A DNA stretch of 64,000 nt, taken from contig JAFSIA010000062.1 in assembly GCA_017440045.1 (NCBI GenBank), forward strand, positions 21,341-85,340. The letters are read 5' to 3'. Of the stretch, positions 44,914 to 53,739 are shown piece after piece (position 1 is the stretch's first letter; each line of letters opens with the position of its first letter). The translations under genes were made by a program, and so were the position numbers. The stretch is from Lachnospiraceae bacterium (GTDB taxonomy: Bacteria; Bacillota; Clostridia; Lachnospirales; Lachnospiraceae). The notes below the pieces were generated by a model. The model saw nothing but the letters and a program-made list of their open reading frames with translations, was not told the DNA's origin and searched no databases.

Positions 44914-46095
44914 TTATACAGCTACGTTATTACTCCCCTTTATGACTGCTACCAGTTTCTCTGCCATTGACATACAATCTATATTTTTTGTTATAGCAAT
45001 AAGTAAACTCAACTCCTCTTCCTTTGTTTTGCGTGTGCTTCTTAAATCTTTAAGCTCTTTAAAAACTTTATAACCCTGAGCAGCATTACAACTAGCATTC
45101 TCAATATTTTCAAGCACTGACTCTATCTTTTCATCAAGTTCATTTATATCTAACTTTAAATTACACATATATTGACCTGCATTAGCATAAAACTCTGCTT
45201 GTTCCACTGCAAACGATATCCAATCATTTTTCTTGTTATCATACAATGTTTCTTTTCTCTGACCAATATTCATATATGCTTCCTCCTTAGTTTCTTCTTT
45301 CATAAAAGCGTCCTGATTACTCTCGTCACACTCATCCCATAATCTGTTATTTCGCTTTGTCTCATTTAAATCATCTGAAAATAATTCATCCAACATTCTT
45401 GGAGTATACTTTCTGTACTGAAGCTTCTCTATCTGCTTAACTCCTGACTTTGCCTTAGCAATGTTATCAGTTGTACCAAGATACTTTTTGAAATTTTCTA
45501 TATTATGCATCTCATCCTTTATATCTCTTCGATATTCTCTACACTGCTTAAGTTTTCCCATAACATCAGTCATTTCGTCTATTCCTAGATCATATAGCTC
45601 AATAAGATGCATAATATCACATATTTCCATATCTACCTTTGACAATTGTTCATTTAGCTCTTGATGGTAGTCCTTCGTAGCCGATGCCACATAAGCAAAA
45701 TGAGTCATATATTCTAACCAGTCAATTTTTCTCAAATCATATGGCAAGTCCATACTAGACTTAGAAACTTTATTATTTTTTTCGCTTGCCACTTGTTCTG
45801 ATACAACATAATAATCCTCTTCTTCTGCTACAGTCATCGCTTTCGTTGGAAATGTAGTTATGTTTTCTTCTACATAAACACATTCTTTCTCCTCATACTC
45901 ATCTATAGAAATAACTGAATAAAAGTGAGCTTTACGACCACCACCAATACGCTGATTTGCTTCCACAAAATTAAAGATGCCTGCTTCATTTCTATTAGTA
46001 GCTACAACCAGTTGCTCGTTAGAATTGACACGATAATAATTTCCGCTTCCATCAACAATATGATATAAACTATCTAATACACATACATCTGCCAT
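44914..46095 (-). CDS. Unrecognised coiled-coil protein (about 393 aa)
   Basis: I do not recognise this protein. From ATG 46095 (after GGAGG), residues about 1-90 look beta-rich (VCVLDSLYHIVDGSGNYYRV and HFYSVISIDEYEEKECVYVE) and read like a small sensory or binding domain. The rest, about 120-393, is highly charged and helical with heptad-like stretches near LSKVDMEICDIMHLIELYDLG and DINELDEKIESVLENIENA, indicating coiled coils. No signal peptide or membrane helix is seen, so it is probably cytoplasmic. It lies upstream of the FliB-like gene on the same strand, with a gap of 93 bases and no terminator between. Confidence 0.7.
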   Translation of the reverse strand: MADVCVLDSLYHIVDGSGNYYRVNSNEQLVVATNRNEAGIFNFVEANQRIGGGRKAHFYSVISIDEYEEKECVYVEENITTFPTKAMTVAEEEDYYVVSEQVASEKNNKVSKSSMDLPYDLRKIDWLEYMTHFAYVASATKDYHQELNEQLSKVDMEICDIMHLIELYDLGIDEMTDVMGKLKQCREYRRDIKDEMHNIENFKKYLGTTDNIAKAKSGVKQIEKLQYRKYTPRMLDELFSDDLNETKRNNRLWDECDESNQDAFMKEETKEEAYMNIGQRKETLYDNKKNDWISFAVEQAEFYANAGQYMCNLKLDINELDEKIESVLENIENASCNAAQGYKVFKELKDLRSTRKTKEEELSLLIAITKNIDCMSMAEKLVAVIKGSNNVAV

Positions 46096-46226
46096 ATAGA
46101 TGCCTCCTTTCAAAACATTATTGCCAGGTTACTTATGTATATAAAATAACAGCTTTGCAGTCCCAAAAACTTCTCTTAAATGTCAAATCTTCATATTTCT
46201 GACTTTAATTTTAAATATACTAAAAA

Positions 46227-46254
46227 AGCCAATGAAGATTTTTCTTCATTGGCT
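46227..46254 (-). terminator. Terminator after the nitroreductase gene
   Basis: AGCCAATGAAGA and TCTTCATTGGCT form a 12-bp perfect stem with a four-base loop, then six T on the minus strand. Confidence 0.88.
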
Positions 46255-46273
46255 CTTATTCTTTATATCTAAC

Positions 46274-46822
46274 CTATCCTATATACTTAATCTTTGACAT
46301 ATCTGGCTCATGAGGCGTTCCCTCTGGGTTTGTGGCATATCCTACAAGTACTGTCATGCCAAATTCATAACCTTCAGGAATTATCTTAGCAGCATACTCC
46401 TGTCCCTTCTCTGAATCAAATGTCAATCTCGCAAGACCACATATTACATTTCCAAGTCCAAGAGAACTAGCTGCTAACGCAATATTTTCTGCAACGATGC
46501 CGCAGTCCAAATCCGTTCCTTCTTTTTTAGCTATCATAAACATACATGGTGTATTGTAGTAAATCTTGCCACCTCTGCCAGCAATACGCTCATACAAAGA
46601 TTTATCGTCCATCTTTGAAAGCATATCCATAGTTGTTGCGTCCATATCATCAATCAGCGTCTTGTCTTTTATAACTACAATCTGCCATGGCTGTACATTC
46701 ATTCCACTTGGCGACTGAACTGCTGCCAACGCAATAGCCTCAATCTTTTCATTTTCGACAGGTGCTCCTGTAAAGCTACGGCAAGAGTAGCGATTAGCGA
46801 TTGTTCTAAGTGTTTCATTCAT
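46274..46822 (-). CDS. Nitroreductase-family FMN oxidoreductase
   Basis: The 182-residue protein has the family FMN-binding start NRYSCRSFTGAPV, then SPSGMNVQPWQIVVI and the C-terminal GLARLTF...GYEFGMTVLVGYA. Small nitroreductases are dimers that reduce quinones, nitro compounds or flavins with NAD(P)H. The natural substrate is not evident. It is divergent from the SDR gene, with a 157-base gap, and has its own terminator. Confidence 0.92.
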   Translation of the reverse strand: MNETLRTIANRYSCRSFTGAPVENEKIEAIALAAVQSPSGMNVQPWQIVVIKDKTLIDDMDATTMDMLSKMDDKSLYERIAGRGGKIYYNTPCMFMIAKKEGTDLDCGIVAENIALAASSLGLGNVICGLARLTFDSEKGQEYAAKIIPEGYEFGMTVLVGYATNPEGTPHEPDMSKIKYIG

Positions 46823-46902
46823 AGAGAAAAATCTCCTTTCTTTATTACGTTAATTTTCTTAATGGTAACATATTTTTATCCTATAATCTACATTTTAATT
46901 CG

Positions 46903-46931
46903 TTGACTCTCCCCTTATAACAAACTATAAT
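46903..46931 (+). promoter_or_regulatory. Putative promoter of the SDR gene
   Basis: TTGACT (46903-46908) and TATAAT (46926-46931) are 17 bases apart, 48 bases before the start codon. Confidence 0.75.
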
Positions 46932-46979
46932 ATATGTATCTTTGTTGAAAAATTTTATATACGAAAGGAGAACGTTTTT

Positions 46980-47741
46980 ATGGGACGTTTAGACGGAAAG
47001 GTTGCTATCATCACAGGTAGTAACTCAGGTGTAGGCGCTGCTGCTGCAAAGTTATTTGCTAAGGAGGGTGCTAAGGTTGTTATCAGTGCTCGTCGTCTTC
47101 CACAGCTTGAGGAAGTAGCTGCCGAAATCAGAGCTAATGGCGGTGAAGTACTTGTTGTACAGACTGATGTATCTAAGGTTGAGGACGCAGAAAACCTTAT
47201 TGCCAAGACTGTAGAGGCATATGGCAGAGTTGATGTACTTGTTAATAATGCCGGTGTACTTGAAGCTGGTCTTAAGCCAATTGATTGCTACGAGGATGAG
47301 GACCTCGAGTGGGTACTTGGTATCAACACAAAGGGAACTCTCTACTGTACAAGAGCCGCTGTCAAGGAGATGATGAAGAACAATTCTGGTTCTATCATCA
47401 ATCTTGATTCTGTTGCAGGTCAGTTTGGTACAGGTGGCGCTGCATATGTTACAAGTAAAGCTGCCGTAATAGGTTTAACAAAGCACACAGCAATGCGATT
47501 TGCCGGTACTGGTATTCGTTGTAACTCAATCAATCCTAGCTCTATCGCTACACCTATGGCAAAGACTGATCCAGCTACTCTCAATCAGGATATGTTTGGT
47601 CAGATGAGAAAGCACATGAACTTGTCAGTGCCAATCTGTATGCCAGAAGATGTGGCCAATATCTTACTCTTCCTTGCCAGTGATGAGTCGAGAGCTATCA
47701 CAGGTCAGGTTATCGTATCTGATTTCGGTGCAACATTATAA
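46980..47741 (+). CDS. Short-chain dehydrogenase/reductase
   Basis: The 253-residue protein has the classical SDR cofactor loop TGSNSGVGAAAAK, NNAGVL, and the catalytic Ser in NLDSVAGQFG with Tyr and Lys in AAYVTSKAAVIG. SARRLPQL after the second strand favours NADP(H) over NAD(H). Similar clostridial proteins are sometimes named hydroxysteroid dehydrogenases, but specificity cannot be read. AAAGGAG precedes the ATG, it stands alone, and the GC content and codon use look a little richer and more highly expressed than the neighbours. Confidence 0.9.
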   Translation: MGRLDGKVAIITGSNSGVGAAAAKLFAKEGAKVVISARRLPQLEEVAAEIRANGGEVLVVQTDVSKVEDAENLIAKTVEAYGRVDVLVNNAGVLEAGLKPIDCYEDEDLEWVLGINTKGTLYCTRAAVKEMMKNNSGSIINLDSVAGQFGTGGAAYVTSKAAVIGLTKHTAMRFAGTGIRCNSINPSSIATPMAKTDPATLNQDMFGQMRKHMNLSVPICMPEDVANILLFLASDESRAITGQVIVSDFGATL

Positions 47742-47760
47742 TAATAAGATAAAATTTTAA

Positions 47761-47790
47761 TGAGGTAGCAAGCTTAGACTTGTTACCTCA
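47761..47790 (+). terminator. Terminator after the SDR gene
   Basis: TGAGGTAGCAAG and CTTGTTACCTCA form a 12-bp stem with one G-T pair and a six-base loop, followed by TTTTTA. Confidence 0.85.
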
Positions 47791-47820
47791 TTTTTACATA
47801 CAATGTATCTTCTAATCCAA

Positions 47821-49038
47821 TCAATCGAAATATCCTATATATTTTACTTCCAATTTTCCCTCTGGGAATAAATATTTGTATAAGTCCACAAAATAATCAT
47901 CTGTCATACTTGCAATGTAATCTACAACAATATCATTTGGCTCATTATCCTGATAAGACATAGCCCCTGGATTTTTATCTAAATAATACTGTGTGTAACT
48001 ATTTATATGATCAATATGATGCTTGTATATTACAGAATTTGTGTTGTGTTCCTTTATATCCTTTAAAAGCTTCTCATAGATTGCTTCCATCATAGGATTG
48101 ATAGATTCTGCATACACACTTTCAACCTTTTCATTTCCATATATAAGCTTGTAATTTTCCTTCTTACCCATTGAGAATGCTTCGTAAAAATCTTCATCCA
48201 TCTTAAGATAATCTTTTCCATAGCTATTCTCAACTATATTTACAATCATGTTGTTAATTATTTCTGCATTCTGGGTGCCAATTTTACTCTTAGCATATGT
48301 AGGTGTCTTTTCAAAGAGACCTAACTTAGCCGCATCCTGTCTGTCCTTGCCAAGATATGCGATAATATCTGAAACACGCATTACGCATGCCTCTAGGGTA
48401 GCTGGAACCAGCTTTCTGTCAGCCTTCTCATCCGTATAACAAGTCTCCATCTTCTCATCAAACATAGCAAAATCGCAATAAGAAACAGGCTTATACTGCT
48501 GCTGCTCCATCTCACCATTGTGACACAAAATACCATCCATGGTCTGCAAACTAATGTTTAAGTGATATATATTATCCAATGTTCTAACACTATGAACGTT
48601 ATGCTTAAAAAAACGTCCCGTCTGGCTATTATACAATTTATTTAACATTCTCTCCCCCGCATGTCCAAAAGGTGTATGTCCTAAATCGTGTCCAAGGGAA
48701 ATCGCCTCTATCAAATCAATATTCAAGCCCAACAAACTACCGATATTTCTTGCTATTCTGGACACAAGCTGCACATGGTGTGAGCGTCTAGTAATGTCAT
48801 CATTTTTGTACAAGGAAAACACCTGTGTCTTATCTGCATAGCGGTTATATAGTGGCAAATGCATTATCTTTTCACAGTCCCTGACAAACGCCGGACGCCA
48901 CAGATTTGGCTTATCATGCCCCATATCACGCCTTAAAATATTTTCATCCTTAAATGCGTAAGGGTTAACCCAATTACTTTTTCTATCTTCAATTATACGT
49001 TTCTGTAACTCCTTAGATAAATTGTTGTATGTTGGCAT
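47821..49038 (-). CDS. dGTPase-like HD-domain triphosphohydrolase
   Basis: The 405-residue protein has the dGTPase N-terminus (FRDCEKIMHLPLYNRYADKTQ region, a RDxxKIxHxxxxRRL-like element) and the HD metal site EAISLGHDLGHTPFGHAGE. Such enzymes split dGTP or other dNTPs to nucleoside and tripolyphosphate. The length fits. It starts one base after the stop of the sirtuin gene, so they are probably translationally coupled. A defence role for dGTPases against phage is known in other bacteria, but nothing here suggests it specifically. Confidence 0.88.
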   Translation of the reverse strand: MPTYNNLSKELQKRIIEDRKSNWVNPYAFKDENILRRDMGHDKPNLWRPAFVRDCEKIMHLPLYNRYADKTQVFSLYKNDDITRRSHHVQLVSRIARNIGSLLGLNIDLIEAISLGHDLGHTPFGHAGERMLNKLYNSQTGRFFKHNVHSVRTLDNIYHLNISLQTMDGILCHNGEMEQQQYKPVSYCDFAMFDEKMETCYTDEKADRKLVPATLEACVMRVSDIIAYLGKDRQDAAKLGLFEKTPTYAKSKIGTQNAEIINNMIVNIVENSYGKDYLKMDEDFYEAFSMGKKENYKLIYGNEKVESVYAESINPMMEAIYEKLLKDIKEHNTNSVIYKHHIDHINSYTQYYLDKNPGAMSYQDNEPNDIVVDYIASMTDDYFVDLYKYLFPEGKLEVKYIGYFD

Positions 49039-49039
49039 G

Positions 49040-49792
49040 TTAACTCCTTTCTACTGCTTCCCACATTACCTTGGCGATATCATCATGTATAACCAAATCG
49101 GCATCCTTATCTGCTGATGTAACCGTTTTATTTATAAGTACTAAATGCTTTCCATTGAAATATCTAAGTAACCCCGCTGCTGGATACACAATAAGGGAAG
49201 TTCCCCCAACAATCATTGTGTCTGCAGACATAATGGCATTAATAGCACCTGATACAACCTTATCATCTAATGCCTCCTCATACAACACTACATCTGGTTT
49301 CACCATACCCTGACACTTCTCGCACTTTGGCACACCATCTGCATTCAATACATAATTTCCATCAAAAAACTCACCGCAGTCCATACAATAATTTCTGTGC
49401 ACAGAGCCATGAAGCTCATACACCTTTTTACTTCCTGCAGCCTGATGAAGACCATCTATATTCTGTGTGATAACTGCCTTGAGCTTGCCCTGCTCCTCCA
49501 ACCTTGCCAACGCCTTGTGGCAAAGATTTGGCTCTGCCTTGGGATAGATTAAATGCTTTTTGTAAAATTCAAAAAACTGCTCCGGAAACCTGACAAAATA
49601 AGTATGAGACACCAGTTCTTCCGGAGACAACGTCCTCTTAAATTTCATACTGTATAAACCCTCCGCACTCCTAAAATCAGGAATTCCACTGGCTGTACTT
49701 ACCCCCGCACCGCCGAAGAATACAATATTGTTGCTTTCACTAATAATATGTGCAAGCTTTGTTATGTTTTCATCTGTCATATTTTTTTCCAT
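49040..49792 (-). CDS. cobB: Sirtuin-family NAD-dependent protein deacetylase
   Basis: The roughly 250-residue enzyme has the NAD-binding GGAGVSTASGIPDFRS, catalytic His in YELHGSVHRNYC, the zinc site CMDCGEFF...CEKCQ (both CxxC pairs intact), and TQNIDGLHQAAG. It removes acyl groups from lysines using NAD. The start is ATG 49792, 8 bases after GGAG; an upstream in-frame start lacks a ribosome site. It precedes the dGTPase-like gene in an operon. Confidence 0.93.
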   Translation of the reverse strand: MEKNMTDENITKLAHIISESNNIVFFGGAGVSTASGIPDFRSAEGLYSMKFKRTLSPEELVSHTYFVRFPEQFFEFYKKHLIYPKAEPNLCHKALARLEEQGKLKAVITQNIDGLHQAAGSKKVYELHGSVHRNYCMDCGEFFDGNYVLNADGVPKCEKCQGMVKPDVVLYEEALDDKVVSGAINAIMSADTMIVGGTSLIVYPAAGLLRYFNGKHLVLINKTVTSADKDADLVIHDDIAKVMWEAVERS

Positions 49793-49901
49793 TATATAAT
49801 CACTCCATTCAAATGGTCGCACATTTCTTTACATATTGATTTTATCATATTGGGTCCTTTCTGAGTTGTGCGTTTTCAATAAGTGGAAGTTTGCATTATA
49901 A

Positions 49902-49935
49902 AAACCTCCTATGACTATTATATCATAGGAGGTTT
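49902..49935 (-). terminator. Hairpin terminator after the lipoprotein gene
   Basis: AAACCTCCTATGA and TCATAGGAGGTTT form a 13-bp perfect stem with an 8-base loop, followed by TTTTATAA on the minus strand. Confidence 0.75.
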
Positions 49936-50003
49936 AAAAAATCTTGTTAGATGTGTGTATTACATAAGATTTCTATTTACTTGTCAGTTACCTTGTGACT
50001 GCA

Positions 50004-50882
50004 CTAGCCAGCTAAGTGTGTGGTAAATACCCCTCTTCTGCCATCAGATAACTCTACGTAATATAAATCACGTGATAAATCCACCTTTACCAGTTTTATT
50101 TCCTGTCCTGACTTTAATTCGATGATATTATCAAGATTAATTTGTGCTTCTTCTAAATTTTCGTTTTCTGTCTCACAAAATGCTACTGTTAAATCCTTTG
50201 ACAGCTTATACGTTTTATTCATTGCTGCACTATAGTCTACACTTGTAGCTTTATTTGTAGTCACATCAAAATATTCTGTAATAATTTGTTGTTCAACAAA
50301 ATCAATATATCCATTGCCTTCAATTATTTTACCTTCTTTATCAAAGAGAATATTGTCGTAATCATTTCCACGATATTCTCCCAAATCATAGATTGTGTTA
50401 TCACAGAATCTAAATATTTTAAGAGTTGGATCAGCACTTGGACCTAAATCATATAAAACAATCTCTTTATACTCATCGCGTTCGTCAACATCGACAAAAC
50501 CTACTGATTCTATATGATATACGCTAATTTCTTTTTTTACACCATTTACTTCTATGTATGCGCCATTATCACCCTCATAATCAGCAATAAATATTGTGTC
50601 CTTTTCACTAGAAGCTAAGGCATACTCTCCTGAATATGTTTTTCCGCCATATACTGTTTCCTTGTTAGACGATTCATCATCTTCCATATACTCTCTTTCC
50701 AAAGTATATGAGTCAGCAATACTGCTTATTGGATAAAACTCCTCTATTGTCACAGATGACTTGTTATCTGCTGAGTCTGGCTGCTTAGAATTATCATCAG
50801 CTTTACTACAGCCAATTAGTGACAACATACTTGCTGCAAGCATAAGCATAACACCATGCTTTGTTAATAACTTTCTTTTCAT
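50004..50882 (-). CDS. Lipoprotein of unknown function
   Basis: From ATG 50882 (after GGAGGG) the 292-residue product has a lipoprotein signal MKRKLLTKHGVMLMLAASML with lipobox LIGC. An acidic, Ser/Asp-rich stretch of about 40 residues follows. The mature domain contains the repeated-looking segments KKEISVYHIESVGFVDVDERDEYKEIVLYDLG and a C-terminal SH3-like end (SGQEIKLVKVDLSRDLYYVE and GRRGVFTTH). I do not recognise the family; it resembles a periplasmic beta-propeller or VCBS-like binding protein only in general terms. It is cotranscribed with the small membrane protein gene and probably activated by the LytTR regulator. Confidence 0.75.
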   Translation of the reverse strand: MKRKLLTKHGVMLMLAASMLSLIGCSKADDNSKQPDSADNKSSVTIEEFYPISSIADSYTLEREYMEDDESSNKETVYGGKTYSGEYALASSEKDTIFIADYEGDNGAYIEVNGVKKEISVYHIESVGFVDVDERDEYKEIVLYDLGPSADPTLKIFRFCDNTIYDLGEYRGNDYDNILFDKEGKIIEGNGYIDFVEQQIITEYFDVTTNKATSVDYSAAMNKTYKLSKDLTVAFCETENENLEEAQINLDNIIELKSGQEIKLVKVDLSRDLYYVELSDGRRGVFTTHLAG

Positions 50883-50978
50883 TGGTAAACCCTCCTTTTG
50901 CTCTATTACACACAAATGTCCCTCCACATATAAGCAAATGTCTTGACTTAATATGTGAAGGAACAAAAACACACATAT

Positions 50979-51362
50979 TTAATTTAGCTCAATTTTCTTA
51001 TTGCTTGTTTTACAATACATATATGAAAATACATATGCGAGGCAGAACACTACTAACGGTATAAATATAATATGCAATCCGATTGAATCAAGAAGCGTAA
51101 AGCCTAATATAATATCGCTTACAAGCATAATCAAAAGAATAATAATAGGTTTTTTATCCTTTAATGCATACAATACTCCAACTGCTCCACATACAATCGG
51201 TTCCATAATCATATAAACCAAAATTGCAACTGCCATAGGCCATGCTGGATCATAGCTAACATATGTACTGTACAATGCCATTGCAGCTGGTAATATCAGA
51301 CATACAAATGTAACTAATGCCACAGACACAAATACATACTTATCTATTTTCCCTTTCATCAT
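50979..51362 (-). CDS. Small four-helix membrane protein, first gene of a LytTR target operon
   Basis: The 127-residue protein has four hydrophobic helices at about 8-30, 44-64, 69-90 and 95-117 with short charged ends, and no recognised family. Its gene begins after GGGGGTG, with promoter and 21-bp-period direct repeats directly upstream. The lipoprotein gene follows about 96 bases later. An immunity or accessory role in the response driven by the neighbouring LytTR system is plausible but not shown. Confidence 0.75.
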   Translation of the reverse strand: MMKGKIDKYVFVSVALVTFVCLILPAAMALYSTYVSYDPAWPMAVAILVYMIMEPIVCGAVGVLYALKDKKPIIILLIMLVSDIILGFTLLDSIGLHIIFIPLVVFCLAYVFSYMYCKTSNKKIELN

Positions 51363-51472
51363 TTTTCACCCCCTTTAATTAGCGCCTTAGTTTATATTTT
51401 AGTTGTTTTACTGCCTTAAAGTGTATTTTAAATTACTACACACACTAAAATTATTACCATTAAACCTATTTT

Positions 51473-51501
51473 ATTCTACACCATCACTACTCATACTTCA
51501 A
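51473..51501 (-). promoter_or_regulatory. Promoter of the small membrane protein/lipoprotein operon
   Basis: On the minus strand TTGAAG (51496-51501) and TAGAAT (51473-51478) are exactly 17 bases apart, and the LytTR-like repeats end 6 bases before the -35. Confidence 0.75.
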
Positions 51502-51507
51502 TCCATC

Positions 51508-51544
51508 TTGCATAAGTGATAGTGGATTTTGCATAAGTGATAGT
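51508..51544. repeat. Two 16-bp direct repeats, likely LytTR binding site
   Basis: TTGCATAAGTGATAGT occurs at 51508-51523 and again at 51529-51544, a period of 21 bp, or two helical turns. This is the usual layout for a LytTR-family dimer upstream of an activated promoter. A third copy of the core lies before the kinase gene at 53649-53662. Confidence 0.8.
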
Positions 51545-51566
51545 TCAAAAGCACTTTGTGACCTTT

Positions 51567-52268
51567 TTAAGCATTGGCACATTCAAACCTTCTCTTCATA
51601 TATGCCTCCTTAAACTTCCATAATTTTCGTTGCGATATATCTATCTCACTACCGTCACTCATACATATTATCGTATCTTTTACATCTATAATCTCATCCA
51701 GATTAACGATATACGCATTGTGACATCTGAAAAACCATTTTCCTGCCAATAATTCTTCCATATCTGACATAGTGTTATTACATCTAATAATACCATGTAA
51801 AGTATGAATCAGAATATTATGCTTTTCAGTTTCAATGTAAATAATATTTTTAAGAGTTAGCTCCTGTTGTCCTTCATTAACAACTTTGACTTTAATTTTT
51901 TCATTTCTACCCTGCAATATATCCACTGCTTTCAATGCTTCATAATATTCCTCTTCCATACCAGTTTTGTGTATATATCTAAATGCATTAACCATATAAC
52001 CTTTTCTGCTAAGCTCATTATGGGTAGTTAAGATTATAAATATGCCCTCACGATTGTATTGTCTAGCCTGTGTTATCGTTTGAAAACCATCCATATCAGG
52101 CATTTCAACATCAACAAATGACACATCATAACACTTTCTGTCGCTTAAATATTTGGCTGCACTTTCATATAGGTCTATTTGTAATTCGTCGTTATTATAG
52201 TACTGGCGTACAACATTTTCCGTATACTCTCTCCAATATCCATCATCATCAATGATTGCAATTTTCAT
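51567..52268 (-). CDS. LytTR-family response regulator
   Basis: The 233-residue protein has an N-terminal receiver with phosphoacceptor Asp53 in VSFVDVEMPDMDG, and a C-terminal LytTR DNA-binding domain (about 130-228) with LKNIIYIETEKHNILI, GKWFFRCHNAYIVNL and ISQRKLWKFKEAYMKR. It is downstream of a GHKL kinase by 12 bases. Repeats with LytTR-type spacing lie just beyond its stop, and again upstream of the kinase. It resembles the AgrA/ComE class; no autoinducer peptide gene was found. Confidence 0.93.
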   Translation of the reverse strand: MKIAIIDDDGYWREYTENVVRQYYNNDELQIDLYESAAKYLSDRKCYDVSFVDVEMPDMDGFQTITQARQYNREGIFIILTTHNELSRKGYMVNAFRYIHKTGMEEEYYEALKAVDILQGRNEKIKVKVVNEGQQELTLKNIIYIETEKHNILIHTLHGIIRCNNTMSDMEELLAGKWFFRCHNAYIVNLDEIIDVKDTIICMSDGSEIDISQRKLWKFKEAYMKRRFECANA

Positions 52269-52280
52269 ACTCCCTCTTTT

Positions 52281-53567
52281 CTATGTATTAAACAATATTG
52301 TCAGTTTAAACACACTTCCATCTATTTTGATATTTAACATACCATTATATTTTTCTATACTTTCTCTAATATTTTCCAATCCGTAGCCGTGATAATCCAC
52401 ATTCTCTTTTCGCGTTTTTATCTTGCCATCTCCGAATTGTCCTTCATCCTTGAATGTATTTTCAACAACTATTATTATATCCTTTTCTGTGTATCTGCAC
52501 TCGACATATATCTCCTTTTCATCTGCTTCTATAGCAGCCTCCACTGCATTACTAAGCACATTGGAGAAAATTGTACACAGGTCGTATGCATCTATAGCGC
52601 AGTCTAATGGAAATCTGCCCTTAATCTCCATTTCGATACCATATTGCTTTGCTTTTGAATAATATTGATTAAGAATCGCATCTACTATTCCATTTTGAAC
52701 GGTTTTATAATTTGCGAACTTTTCTATATTGATATTTATAGTTTCAAGATAATTGTCAAATTCGTCGTAATTTCCCTTCTTTGCAAGTTCTGATAGCAAC
52801 TGCATATGATTGCTTAAATCATGTCTAAATTTTTTTGTTTCTGTTTCTCTTTTTTCAAGATATTCGTAATGATATTTTTGCTCGTTTAGATATTTTTCTG
52901 TAACAAGCTTTTTCTCCTTGTAAACATTACGCTGAATAAATAGCATAATAACAGCACCCAATTGAAGGAATATTCCTAGGATGGCTAATATAAATGCTAT
53001 AGCGTATATCATTCTAAAATTTCTTTGATTTTCAGTAAGCGTTACAAATGCCATATCCATAACGATTAGCATATCAACAAAAGTTAGCAACGTAAATAAT
53101 AATATATTCCCTATTCCTACAGTTTTAATTCCTTCGTTATACTTTTTATTATATATTTTTGCAAATATAAAAACAACCAATAACGACACGGAAGCTGCGC
53201 CAATTCTAGACACATCTTTGTTATTATATTCAAATAAATCATTCAATAAATCCATTAACACAACTGACATAGAATCTAGCATAGACATAATTACTATAAT
53301 CCATATAGAAGATATAAGTATACTGGAAATCTTTTCGTTGTACAAAAAAATTAGCATTATACATATAGAAACTATATATATTATCGTTTCAATGCCATCA
53401 TTGTCCCCTAAATATATACCAATCGATATACACGACATAGTCGCTACAATCATCATTAATATCTTTTGTTTATTTTCACGTTTCTTAAACATAAAAAGCT
53501 TATCACATAGAAATATAATTTTAATGAGATGTAATATATCTGCTATTACAAAAACAGAAAGTGACAT
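52281..53567 (-). CDS. AgrC/ComD-type sensor histidine kinase
   Basis: The 428-residue kinase has six or seven membrane helices in residues 1-215, the HPK10-type phosphoacceptor in KKFRHDLSNHMQLL, and a GHKL ATPase with NVLSNAVEAAIEAD (N box) and VDYHGYGLENIRESI (G box). This class often senses peptides. Here no AgrB processing enzyme or clear peptide gene lies nearby, so the signal could be another compound or a membrane state. The start follows GGAGGAG, and the LytTR regulator follows 12 bases later. Confidence 0.92.
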   Translation of the reverse strand: MSLSVFVIADILHLIKIIFLCDKLFMFKKRENKQKILMMIVATMSCISIGIYLGDNDGIETIIYIVSICIMLIFLYNEKISSILISSIWIIVIMSMLDSMSVVLMDLLNDLFEYNNKDVSRIGAASVSLLVVFIFAKIYNKKYNEGIKTVGIGNILLFTLLTFVDMLIVMDMAFVTLTENQRNFRMIYAIAFILAILGIFLQLGAVIMLFIQRNVYKEKKLVTEKYLNEQKYHYEYLEKRETETKKFRHDLSNHMQLLSELAKKGNYDEFDNYLETININIEKFANYKTVQNGIVDAILNQYYSKAKQYGIEMEIKGRFPLDCAIDAYDLCTIFSNVLSNAVEAAIEADEKEIYVECRYTEKDIIIVVENTFKDEGQFGDGKIKTRKENVDYHGYGLENIRESIEKYNGMLNIKIDGSVFKLTILFNT

Positions 53568-53648
53568 TTGCTTCTCCTCCGCAATTAAAAACTATTCACA
53601 TAATTAAAATATAACAGATAATTTCGAATTATGGAAGTAAAATAGATT

Positions 53649-53662
53649 TTGCATAAGTGATT
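53649..53662. repeat. Third copy of the LytTR-type repeat, before the kinase gene
   Basis: TTGCATAAGTGATT repeats the core of the pair at 51508-51544. It lies 82 to 95 bases upstream of the kinase start; a degenerate second half may follow at the same 21-bp period. A weak promoter TTCCAT-17-TATATT lies downstream of it, suggesting autoregulation. Confidence 0.6.
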
Positions 53663-53674
53663 TAAACAAACAAA

Positions 53675-53715
53675 ACCACCAGAAGAGAGCCCTTTTATCA
53701 CTCTCTTCTGATGGT
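53675..53715 (-). terminator. Terminator after the two-receiver gene
   Basis: ACCACCAGAAGAGAG and CTCTCTTCTGATGGT form a 15-bp stem with one G-T pair and an 11-base loop, followed by GGTTTTG on the minus strand. Confidence 0.75.
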
Positions 53716-53739
53716 CTATCATCTTCTCATTATCCAACT

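Noticed and set aside
47821-49792. dGTPase plus sirtuin as an antiphage pair
   Set aside because: Both genes match common housekeeping forms with intact sequence; coupling alone is not evidence for defence.
50004-53567. Complete agr quorum-sensing locus
   Set aside because: The small four-helix protein lacks the AgrB His and Cys peptidase residues and no short AgrD-like peptide gene with a cysteine before a charged tail was found.
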